From Rickettsiales bacterium (GTDB lineage: Bacteria > Pseudomonadota > Alphaproteobacteria > Rickettsiales > UBA1997): a DNA stretch of 6,135 bases. Below the pieces are notes generated by a model. It had not been told where the DNA came from, did no database searches, and was given only the letters and a program-made list of their open reading frames with translations. Within the stretch, counting starts at the first letter, position 1. Each line of letters opens with the position of its first letter. The stretch lies in NCBI GenBank assembly GCA_947425005.1, contig CANDYP010000085.1:1-6135 (forward strand), written 5' to 3'. Position numbers and translations under genes: made by a program. This document shows positions 1-5,564 of this stretch, in pieces.

Positions 1-10
1 CGAACTCAAT

Positions 11-1234
11 TTAAAACGCCTTCGCGTAACGCACCAAAACCCCGACCGTATTGTTCGTCTCTACACTCGTTTTGTAATTCGTGCGGAAATTTTTGTAGCC
101 CACTTGAATCAGCAATTTGTCAAAAAAAACCGTTTGGTCAAACTTGTAACCCGCTGAAATTTCCGACAAATTTTTGTCAAAACCACTTTGGCTTAACTGC
201 TTACGAACAAGGTCGGTCGTCGCCAAAGTAACGTTCCAATTTTTGTAAATTTCCCCCACCAAACTGGCCGTCGAATATTTTTCACCCACATCCGAATCAC
301 CGCCGACATTTTTCATTTCAGTGTATTCCAACAAGGCGTCGAGCAGGAAATTTTCGGCAACAGGGTAACGGTAATTCATTGCCGCAGCGTAACCTTTTTG
401 GTCGGCAATTTTCGTGGTTGGCACCGCAGTTGCATTGCTGTTCACCGCCAAATTTAAATAAGAAAAATGGTAGGACAATTTTTCGCCCTCAGTAAAATCA
501 AACAACACGTCGAGCGAGGCCGCGTAAGATTGTAGAGAGCGCGTGTCTCCTGCTTTTGCATCTGATTTGTGATCCGAATCACGATTAGAAATTAGCGAAT
601 TGTCGAGATTTTTGCGGTCATTTTTGAAAGCCGAAAAACCAAAATTGTACTGACCGGTCTTTTGCAAATCGCCCATTTTGTAGATTCCGCCCACGCCCAA
701 CTTTTCCACTTCTTTGTAATTTTTAGCCAATTCATTAGTCCAAATACCGCGACCCCATTTCCAGGCCGTACCGAAATTCGGCGTAAATTTACCCGCCAAA
801 ATTACTGCATTTTTGCTGTCGTAATTGACGGTTAATTCTTGCAGGTAGAGCGCTTCATTTTCGAAACTTCTGTCGCCGCCGCCAGCTGGCAAAGCGCTTC
901 TGCGGCTGGTTTGCGCCACGTTGTCGATTTGCTCAAATCGCAACAAACTGTTGAGCGAGTAATTTTTATTCAGTGCAAATTTAGAGGAAAGTCGGCCTTT
1001 GGCAGAGGTATTTTTGTATTCGTTTTGGCGGTTAGTGGTTTGGTAATTGTCGTCGAAATTTAAGTCGCCGACAAATTGTCCGGAAAATTTCGGATCAAAA
1101 AATTTCGCCGGTTTGGCAGCAAGATCTTGCACATTTTCAGTGACAATTTCTTTCCACACACCTTGCACAGAATTGTCTTGCGCGAAAAGTTCCGCAGGAA
1201 GTAGAAGTGAGAAAAGTAGAAAAAATTTTTTCAT
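11..1234 (-). CDS. Porin-like outer membrane beta-barrel protein
   Basis: 407 residues, start ATG at 1232-1234, stop TAA at 11-13. Residues 1-18 form a signal peptide (two Lys, a hydrophobic stretch rich in Phe and Leu, then LFA before Gln19), so the protein is exported. The mature part shows many alternating polar/hydrophobic strands with aromatic residues, Gly/Asn-rich turns, no long hydrophobic helix, and a C-terminal Phe (YAKAF), the usual signal for outer-membrane barrel assembly. A segment near residues 145-160 (LAGKFTPNFGTAW) resembles the strand-turn pattern seen in porins. I infer a channel or porin-like protein in the outer membrane; the substrate cannot be read from the sequence and I do not recognise the exact family. 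It is divergent from the TauE/SafE gene and appears to stand alone. No Shine-Dalgarno sequence precedes the start; the leader reads acaaatcaa. A non-channel barrel is the main alternative. Confidence 0.75.
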   Translation of the reverse strand: MKKFFLLFSLLLPAELFAQDNSVQGVWKEIVTENVQDLAAKPAKFFDPKFSGQFVGDLNFDDNYQTTNRQNEYKNTSAKGRLSSKFALNKNYSLNSLLRFEQIDNVAQTSRRSALPAGGGDRSFENEALYLQELTVNYDSKNAVILAGKFTPNFGTAWKWGRGIWTNELAKNYKEVEKLGVGGIYKMGDLQKTGQYNFGFSAFKNDRKNLDNSLISNRDSDHKSDAKAGDTRSLQSYAASLDVLFDFTEGEKLSYHFSYLNLAVNSNATAVPTTKIADQKGYAAAMNYRYPVAENFLLDALLEYTEMKNVGGDSDVGEKYSTASLVGEIYKNWNVTLATTDLVRKQLSQSGFDKNLSEISAGYKFDQTVFFDKLLIQVGYKNFRTNYKTSVETNNTVGVLVRYAKAF

Positions 1235-1385
1235 TTGATTTGTAAGGGTGTGCGCGAGGTTGATCTTCGTTGAAACCGCAAGAAGGTTCCTTTCGCCGAA
1301 TTGAAGCAGCTAAACTCACGAGGTTTCGACTCCGCTCAAACAGCGGGTAGACACGGCTTCGCAAGTAATTTATTTCACGAAAAAT
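1235..1385. other. Divergent intergenic region with small hairpin
   Basis: This 151-base gap separates two divergently transcribed genes and must hold the promoters of both, but I find no convincing -35/-10 pair for either. It contains a short perfect hairpin at 1332-1346 (ccgct, loop caaac, agcgg), extendable by one G-T pair. The surrounding text, tttcgactccgctcaaac, resembles short interspersed intergenic repeats I associate with several bacterial genomes, but copy number cannot be tested in this window. Confidence 0.4.
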
Positions 1386-2102
1386 ATGTCTGTCGCAATC
1401 TTAATCGCAACAAGTTTCTCGCTCGGATTTTTCGTCGAAAGCATCATTGGTACAGGCGGCGGATTAATCGCTTACGCCATTCTCGGCTTCGTAATGAATT
1501 TCAAAGAAATGGTGCTCGCCGGGCTTTACATTGGCACCTGTTCCAGCAGCTACATTGTTTACACCGACCACAAAGCATTTAACAAAAAACTCTTCCTTTC
1601 AATTCTGCCAATCTGCCTTGCCGGCACAATGTTGGGCGTCTTCATTTTCAGCGCAGCCAATCCCCAAATCCTGTCATTTATTTTGGGCGTGTTACTGATT
1701 TTAATCGCCGTCAAATCAATATTTTTTAACCATTTTGTTTGGCCGAAAATCTTCAAAAAGAAATTACTTTTAATCGGCGGAATATCTCACGGAGCCTTTG
1801 GAATCGGCGGCCCATTCGTAATCAACGCCCTGCAGCGCGACTTCAAAAACAAGTCAGAATTACGCACCACAATGGCGGTCTATTTCGCCGTATTTAATTT
1901 CGTGCGAATCATTCAACTCATTTTGCAAAATCAAATCAGTCACGAATTTATTCTCGAAATTTGGTGGGTAATCATTCCGGTTTTTGTGGCGATTAAATTT
2001 GGACACAAAGTACATTTGAAAATCAGCGAAGAATTTTTACGTAAGTCGATTTTAGTCGTGACGTTTTGTGCGGGGGTGAAGTTTTTGTTGAAGGCGCTTT
2101 GA
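1386..2102 (+). CDS. TauE/SafE-family membrane transport protein
   Basis: 238 residues, ATG at 1386, stop TGA at 2100-2102. The protein is almost entirely hydrophobic and should span the inner membrane about seven or eight times. It has the two internally related halves of the TauE/SafE (DUF81) family. The first half carries a Gly-rich motif near residues 14-32 (ESIIGTGGGLIAYAIL). The second half has the matching motif near residues 130-145 (GGISHGAFGIGGPFVINAL). Family members are proposed exporters or importers of sulfite, sulfoacetate, taurine-related and other organic anions; substrate cannot be assigned from sequence alone. The length is near the usual 240-260 residues, so it looks intact. 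It has no tight operon partner: the next plus-strand gene starts 273 bases downstream, beyond the repeat element whose first unit overlaps this gene's stop codon. No Shine-Dalgarno sequence is visible before the start (cacgaaaaat). Confidence 0.85.
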   Translation: MSVAILIATSFSLGFFVESIIGTGGGLIAYAILGFVMNFKEMVLAGLYIGTCSSSYIVYTDHKAFNKKLFLSILPICLAGTMLGVFIFSAANPQILSFILGVLLILIAVKSIFFNHFVWPKIFKKKLLLIGGISHGAFGIGGPFVINALQRDFKNKSELRTTMAVYFAVFNFVRIIQLILQNQISHEFILEIWWVIIPVFVAIKFGHKVHLKISEEFLRKSILVVTFCAGVKFLLKAL

Positions 2103-2295
2103 TTTGACTGAGATCGCGACGAGATTTAGTACGAGTTTGGGACGAGAAACCCCCCTACCCCCCTTGTCAGGGGGGCTTAAACCGAGCTCAGTCTAAGCCC
2201 CCCTGACAAGGGGGGTAGGGGGGTTTCTCGCCCCAGACTCAAAGTATTCCTCGTCCCAAACTCAGAGACTTTCTCGTCCCAAACTCAATTCCCCA
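2101..2295. repeat. Composite element: 23-bp units flanking long hairpin
   Basis: Five 23-base units with the shared core ctcgtcccaaactca lie on both sides of a long hairpin, all pointing away from it. On the right, read on the plus strand, they are 2227-2249, 2250-2272 and 2273-2295. On the left, read on the minus strand, they are 2124-2146 and 2101-2123. Each abuts the next without spacer. The two innermost units (2124-2146 and 2227-2249) pair with each other and so extend the hairpin stem. Units 2250-2272 and 2273-2295 are identical over their first 15 bases; the outermost left unit is the most diverged. The leftmost unit overlaps the last two bases of the TauE/SafE stop codon. This could be a MITE-like or REP-like palindromic element with subterminal repeats, or a protein-binding array. 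I cannot name a known family. Confidence 0.8.
2143..2230. repeat. Perfect 37-bp inverted repeat with C6/G6 runs
   Basis: The arms 2143-2179 and 2194-2230 are exact reverse complements, separated by a 14-base spacer (aaccgagctcagtc). Allowing two mismatches (2142/2231 and 2137/2236), the arms extend to 2133-2179 and 2194-2240, 47 pairs. Each arm holds three runs of six C or G (left: 2150-2155, 2158-2163, 2170-2175; right: 2198-2203, 2210-2215, 2218-2223). In RNA this would be an extremely stable hairpin that should block readthrough from the TauE/SafE gene. It lacks the U tract of an intrinsic terminator, so a mobile or palindromic repeat origin is more likely. It may still insulate the genes on either side. 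Confidence 0.9.
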
Positions 2296-2375
2296 CAATT
2301 CTTTCCCTTGAAAAACCAAACCACCCCTTTTTTACTTCTCCCAACATTCGCACCCCCAACACCAACCCATTTCCA
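2277..2375 (+). promoter_or_regulatory. C-rich, G-depleted leader; possible Rho-loading region
   Basis: By hand count these 99 bases contain 43 C and only two G (2310 and 2350) on the plus strand. Such C-rich, G-poor, unstructured RNA is the classical composition of Rho utilisation (rut) sites, so transcripts passing the upstream hairpin could be ended here. It also serves as the untranslated leader of the small secreted protein gene. Composition is seen directly; the Rho role is inference. Confidence 0.35.
2308..2336 (+). promoter_or_regulatory. Candidate sigma-70-type promoter
   Basis: TTGAAA at 2308-2313 matches the -35 consensus at five of six positions. After a 17-base spacer, TTTACT at 2331-2336 matches the -10 consensus at four of six. 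Transcription would start about 30 bases before the ATG at 2376 and could drive the small secreted protein and the transporter fusion together. If the host uses a Bacteroidota-type sigma factor, this consensus would not apply. Confidence 0.3.
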
Positions 2376-2669
2376 ATGAATCTCTCCTTAAAAAAAATAA
2401 TCCTCACCCTAGTCGGAATCAGCCTACTCTGCAGCTTCCAAGCTTCAGCCTCCTCTGATTTCTACCAAGAAACCTCGGCGATTCTCGACACATCTTCCGA
2501 CGCCGAATCTTCCGAAAATGAAAATTGCGAATTAGAAAATTTCAAATTTTTTAACAGCGAAGCGAATGGTTTTAGAATTTTAAAAATCTCGCTCCGACTT
2601 GAAAACAAAGACAACTCTTCTTTACAAAAAAATTTCACTGAAGTCCCAACCTCTCCCCCCAACGCTTAG
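2376..2669 (+). CDS. Small secreted protein of unknown function
   Basis: 97 residues, ATG at 2376, stop TAG at 2667-2669. The N-terminus is a convincing signal peptide: Lys6-Lys7, a hydrophobic core to about residue 21, then ASA before Ser26. The mature part would be about 72 residues in the periplasm or outside. It is rich in Ser, Glu and Asn (acidic segment near 38-53), has one Cys (Cys51), a more basic stretch near residues 67-75, and a Pro-rich tail (TEVPTSPPNA). I recognise no family. Cys19 follows Leu, which does not fit a lipobox, so a lipoprotein is unlikely. It ends 48 bases before the SulP-carbonic anhydrase gene on the same strand, with no terminator between, so the two are probably co-transcribed. 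A role with the transporter, such as a periplasmic accessory, is inference. The signal peptide and spacing argue that it is a real gene. Confidence 0.6.
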   Translation: MNLSLKKIILTLVGISLLCSFQASASSDFYQETSAILDTSSDAESSENENCELENFKFFNSEANGFRILKISLRLENKDNSSLQKNFTEVPTSPPNA

Positions 2670-2706
2670 ATTACAATTTTCGCACCACGAACTTCTGCTA
2701 ATCTAA
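2666..2706 (+). repeat. 8-bp inverted repeat spanning upstream stop codon
   Basis: ttagatta at 2666-2673 is the exact reverse complement of taatctaa at 2699-2706, with a 25-base loop. The left arm contains the TAG stop of the small secreted protein, and the right arm ends 11 bases before the ATG of the transporter fusion. A ribosome finishing the first gene would open this stem, so it could couple translation of the two genes. The stem is AT-rich and weak, and chance is a fair alternative. Confidence 0.35.
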
Positions 2707-2717
2707 TTTGGAACAAA

Positions 2718-4637
2718 ATGAAAAAATTTTTAGTCACCCTGCGCTACGATTTACCGGCCAGCCTGGTAGTATTTCTCGTCGCTCTCCCGCTTTGCCTCGG
2801 CATTGCTCTCGCCTCCGGCGCTCCGCTTTTCTCGGGAATTATTTCCGGAATCATTGGCGGGATTGTGGTCGGCGGATTAAGTAAATCCGCTCTCGGCGTG
2901 TCCGGCCCCGCCGCCGGTCTTTCCGTTGTCGTAATGGGCTACATTGCCAGCCTAAACAACTCGTGGGAAGCCTTCTTGCTCGCCGTCGTAATTACTGGCG
3001 TCATTCAACTAATCGCCGGATTTTTGCGAATGGGGCAAATCGCCAATTATTTCCCCACTTCAGTAATCAAAGGAATGCTGACCGGAATCGGCCTAATCAT
3101 TATTCTCAAACAAATCCCGCACGCCGTTGGCTACAACGCCGAGTTCAAAGACGATTTTGATTTTGAAAAACTCGACAGCAGCAACACCTTTTCCGAGCTG
3201 CGCCACATGTTGGACTACATTACTCCCAACGCCGCTCTAATCGCCCTGGTTTCAATGATTATTTTGCTGACTTGGGACGAATTTTTGTCCAAAAGACGCA
3301 ATATTTTTAAAGCGATTCCCGGCCCATTGGTCGTGGTGATTGTTGGCATTATTCTGAGCAATCTCATTGAGCTTCACGAAACTCAAATCGTGCAAATCCC
3401 AGTTGCGACAGGCTTTTCCGACTTCCTAACCAAATTCACCACTCCGGATTTTTCACAAATTTTTAATCCGAAAATTTACGTAATTGCCTTGGCAATGGCA
3501 GTAGTAGCAAGTCTCGAAACCCTGCTGTGCTGCGACGCAACCGACAAGCTTGATCCGAAAAAACGCAACACTCCAACCGATCGCGAGCTTAAAGCCCAAG
3601 GCGTCGGCAACATTCTTGCCGGATTAATCGGCGGTCTGCCAATTACGCAAGTTGTAGTGCGCAGCAGTGCCAATATTGACTTCGGAGCCAGAACTAAAAA
3701 ATCAACAATCCTTCACGGCTTCCTGCTGTTAATCTGCGCAATCGCCATTCCCAACCTGCTCAACATGATTCCGCTGGCTACGCTGGCCTGCATTCTTTTG
3801 GTCGTCGGCTACAAATTAGCCAAGCCGGAAATTTTCAAAAAAATGTACAAATTGGGTAACGAAAATTTCCTGCCTTTTTTGGCGACCGTAATTGGAATGC
3901 TGTTTCTCGACCTCTTAAAAGGCGTCGGACTCGGGATGGCCGTCGCAACTTTTTTCATTTTGCGCAACAATCAGCGTTTCAAAAGCTCCTCTCGCTCTTC
4001 TGAGGGAGGGGACTGCAGCCCCGTGCTCACTAAAGAAATTCGCGACTTGTTGAGTCCGGAAGAAGCCGTGCAAATGTTGAAAGACGGCAACGCCCGCTTC
4101 GTCAACAATCTCAATCTCAACCGCAATTTGTTGAAGCAAATTAACGAGACTTCCGACCAGCAAAATCCTTTCGCCTTCGTCTTGAGCTGCATTGATTCAC
4201 GCACCTCCGCCGAGTTAATTTTCGACCAAGGTTTGGGCGACATTTTCAGCTGCCGCATTGCCGGCAACGTGCTCAACGACGACATTGTCGGCAGCATGGA
4301 ATTCGCCTGCAAGATCGCCGGCACCAAGCTGGTAATGGTTCTGGGGCACAGCGAATGTGGCGCGATTAAGGGCGCTTGTGCTCACGTTGAAATGGGGAAA
4401 TTGACGGGACTACTACGCAAAATCAAACCAGCCGTGAAGACAGCAAAAGCCGAGTCGCGTCTTTTTGATTCTGAAGAGCCCATCTTCGTCGAAAAAGTCG
4501 CCGCGATTAACGTGCGCGACGTGACCAAACAAATCACCAAAGAAAGTAAAATCCTGCGCGAACTCCACGAAAAAGGCGAAATCGCAATCGTCTGCGGAAT
4601 GTACGACGTAGCGACTGGGGTGGTTGATTTTTACTAA
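2718..4637 (+). CDS. SulP anion transporter fused to beta-carbonic anhydrase
   Basis: 639 residues, ATG at 2718, stop TAA at 4635-4637. Residues 1 to about 415 are a SulP-family (SLC26-like, BicA-related) inner-membrane transporter with many hydrophobic helices. It carries the family's conserved core: SLETLL at 265-270, RELKAQGVGN at 289-298 and GGLPITQVVVRSSAN at 305-319. A polar linker (about 416-444) leads into a beta-class carbonic anhydrase at about 445-639, in the place where SulP proteins usually carry a STAS domain; I see no STAS. Zinc ligands and catalytic pair are intact: Cys491, Asp493, Arg495 (SCIDSR) and His544, Cys547 (GHSECG). Such fusions are a known architecture and are proposed to take up bicarbonate and interconvert it with CO2 at the cytoplasmic face. 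Sulfate or another anion remains possible. The weak TTGGA before the start is the nearest thing to a ribosome site. It probably forms an operon with the small secreted protein. Confidence 0.93.
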   Translation: MKKFLVTLRYDLPASLVVFLVALPLCLGIALASGAPLFSGIISGIIGGIVVGGLSKSALGVSGPAAGLSVVVMGYIASLNNSWEAFLLAVVITGVIQLIAGFLRMGQIANYFPTSVIKGMLTGIGLIIILKQIPHAVGYNAEFKDDFDFEKLDSSNTFSELRHMLDYITPNAALIALVSMIILLTWDEFLSKRRNIFKAIPGPLVVVIVGIILSNLIELHETQIVQIPVATGFSDFLTKFTTPDFSQIFNPKIYVIALAMAVVASLETLLCCDATDKLDPKKRNTPTDRELKAQGVGNILAGLIGGLPITQVVVRSSANIDFGARTKKSTILHGFLLLICAIAIPNLLNMIPLATLACILLVVGYKLAKPEIFKKMYKLGNENFLPFLATVIGMLFLDLLKGVGLGMAVATFFILRNNQRFKSSSRSSEGGDCSPVLTKEIRDLLSPEEAVQMLKDGNARFVNNLNLNRNLLKQINETSDQQNPFAFVLSCIDSRTSAELIFDQGLGDIFSCRIAGNVLNDDIVGSMEFACKIAGTKLVMVLGHSECGAIKGACAHVEMGKLTGLLRKIKPAVKTAKAESRLFDSEEPIFVEKVAAINVRDVTKQITKESKILRELHEKGEIAIVCGMYDVATGVVDFY

Positions 4638-4678
4638 GAACCAGTCCTAAATCTCGCTGCAAAGCAAAATCAACATTG

Positions 4679-4703
4679 GGGACGGAATTTGTTAATTCCT
4701 CCC
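4679..4703 (+). repeat. Intergenic hairpin before the Bro-N gene
   Basis: A stem of ggga/tccc and ggaatt/aattcc with one bulged C (4683) and a four-base loop (tgtt, 4690-4693) lies between the transporter stop and the next start. It is not followed by a proper T run, so it is a poor intrinsic terminator. It could be an RNA structure in the leader, an operator, or a copy of a dispersed palindrome. The rest of the 88-base gap shows nothing else I can name. Confidence 0.4.
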
Positions 4704-4725
4704 TTAAACCAACACCACGCAAAAC

Positions 4726-5544
4726 ATGAAAAAGCAAAAATCCGTACAAATCTTCGAAGACAAAAAAGTCAGAACCCTCTGGAGCATTGAGCAAGAAAAA
4801 TGGTACTTTTCGATTGTGGATGCGGTTGCGGTTTTGACCGAGAGCCCCAATCCGCAGGTCTACTGGCGCGTAATGAAAAAAAGGCTCAAAGACGAAGGAA
4901 ACCAAACCGTTACAAATTGTAACGGTTTCAAAATGCAGGCAGAAGACGGCAAGATGCGAATGACTGACGTCGCTGACACTGAGCAACTTTTCCGCCTAAT
5001 CCAATCCATTCCCTCGCCAAAAGCAGAACCATTTAAACTTTGGCTGGCAAAGGTTGCGTCTGAGCGACTGGACGAAATGCAGGATCCCGAACTTTCAATC
5101 GACAGAGCCCTCAAGCAATATTTGCAGCTGGGATATTCACAAAGCTGGATCAATCAACGCCTCAAAAGCATTGAAATTCGCAAAGAGTTGACCGACGAGT
5201 GGAAAAATCGAGGACTAAAAGAAGGCGCACAATTCGCCACGCTCACCGACATTGTTACTCAAGCTTGGTCCGACAAAACCACCAAAGAATACAAGATCTT
5301 GAAAGGCCTAAAAAAAGAAAATCTGCGCGACAACATGACGAACACCGAGCTCATTTTAAACATGTTGGCCGAGGCTTCGACTAAAGATATTTCTCAAGCA
5401 ACCGATCCAAAAACTTTTGCAGAAAGCAAAAAAATCGCCAAGCAGGGAGGCAATGTTGCCAAAGTTGCACTACGGGAATTGGAGAAAAAAACCGGCAAAA
5501 AAGTTGTGACAGCGCTGAATGCAAAAACTGTTTTAATTAAGTAA
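4726..5544 (+). CDS. Bro-N domain protein, DinD-like (phage antirepressor family)
   Basis: 272 residues, ATG at 4726, stop TAA at 5542-5544. Residues about 6-115 form a Bro-N domain as in phage antirepressors and baculovirus BRO proteins: VRTLWSIEQEKWYFSIVDAV near the start, a YWRVMKKRLK segment, then MTDVADTEQLFRLIQSIPSP and FKLWLAKVASERLDE. The rest matches the E. coli DinD-like subgroup: AIDRAL-type helix, GYSQSWINQRLKSIEIRKEL, TDEWKNRGLKEG, GLKKENLRDNMTNTELILNM and a Lys-rich GG-containing C-terminus. Length is close to E. coli DinD (about 274). Bro-N domains bind DNA; DinD is known as a DNA-damage-inducible protein affecting RecA. Here the function is inferred from family only. No LexA-type box was recognised upstream. 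The gene stands alone on its strand, 88 bases after the transporter and converging with the SNase gene. It may be a phage-derived gene now resident in the chromosome. No Shine-Dalgarno sequence is seen. Confidence 0.85.
   Translation: MKKQKSVQIFEDKKVRTLWSIEQEKWYFSIVDAVAVLTESPNPQVYWRVMKKRLKDEGNQTVTNCNGFKMQAEDGKMRMTDVADTEQLFRLIQSIPSPKAEPFKLWLAKVASERLDEMQDPELSIDRALKQYLQLGYSQSWINQRLKSIEIRKELTDEWKNRGLKEGAQFATLTDIVTQAWSDKTTKEYKILKGLKKENLRDNMTNTELILNMLAEASTKDISQATDPKTFAESKKIAKQGGNVAKVALRELEKKTGKKVVTALNAKTVLIK
4904..4928. repeat. 25-bp palindrome inside the Bro-N coding region
   Basis: aaaccgttacaa at 4904-4915 and ttgtaacggttt at 4917-4928 are exact reverse complements around a single central A (4916). 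It sits within the Bro-N domain, coding for residues around NQTVTNCNGF. The arms are long for chance and have the form of a dimeric DNA-binding site, so an internal operator for this DNA-binding family is conceivable. The peptide it encodes looks typical for the family, so the palindrome may also be a by-product of codon choice. Confidence 0.7.
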
Positions 5545-5564
5545 TTGGCGCTGGAATTTTTTTA

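Noticed and set aside
839..1063. Plus-strand reading frame inside the porin-like gene
   Set aside because: It lies fully antisense to a gene with a signal peptide and barrel features, and its own translation shows no recognisable domain.
2143..2230. Ordinary intrinsic terminator for the TauE/SafE gene
   Set aside because: The 37-pair stem is far longer than a normal terminator and is followed by ttt then ctcg, not a T run; repeat-element origin fits better, although it may block transcription.
2101..2295. CRISPR array from the 23-base repeats
   Set aside because: The units abut without unique spacers, occur in both orientations around a hairpin, and no cas genes are present.
2376..2450. Lipoprotein signal at Cys19 of the small secreted protein
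   Set aside because: The residue before Cys19 is Leu rather than Gly, Ala or Ser, and ASA before Ser26 gives a better ordinary cleavage site.
3971..4327. Minus-strand reading frame opposite the carbonic anhydrase domain
   Set aside because: It is antisense to a strongly conserved enzyme domain, and its composition is explained by the codon pattern of the real gene.
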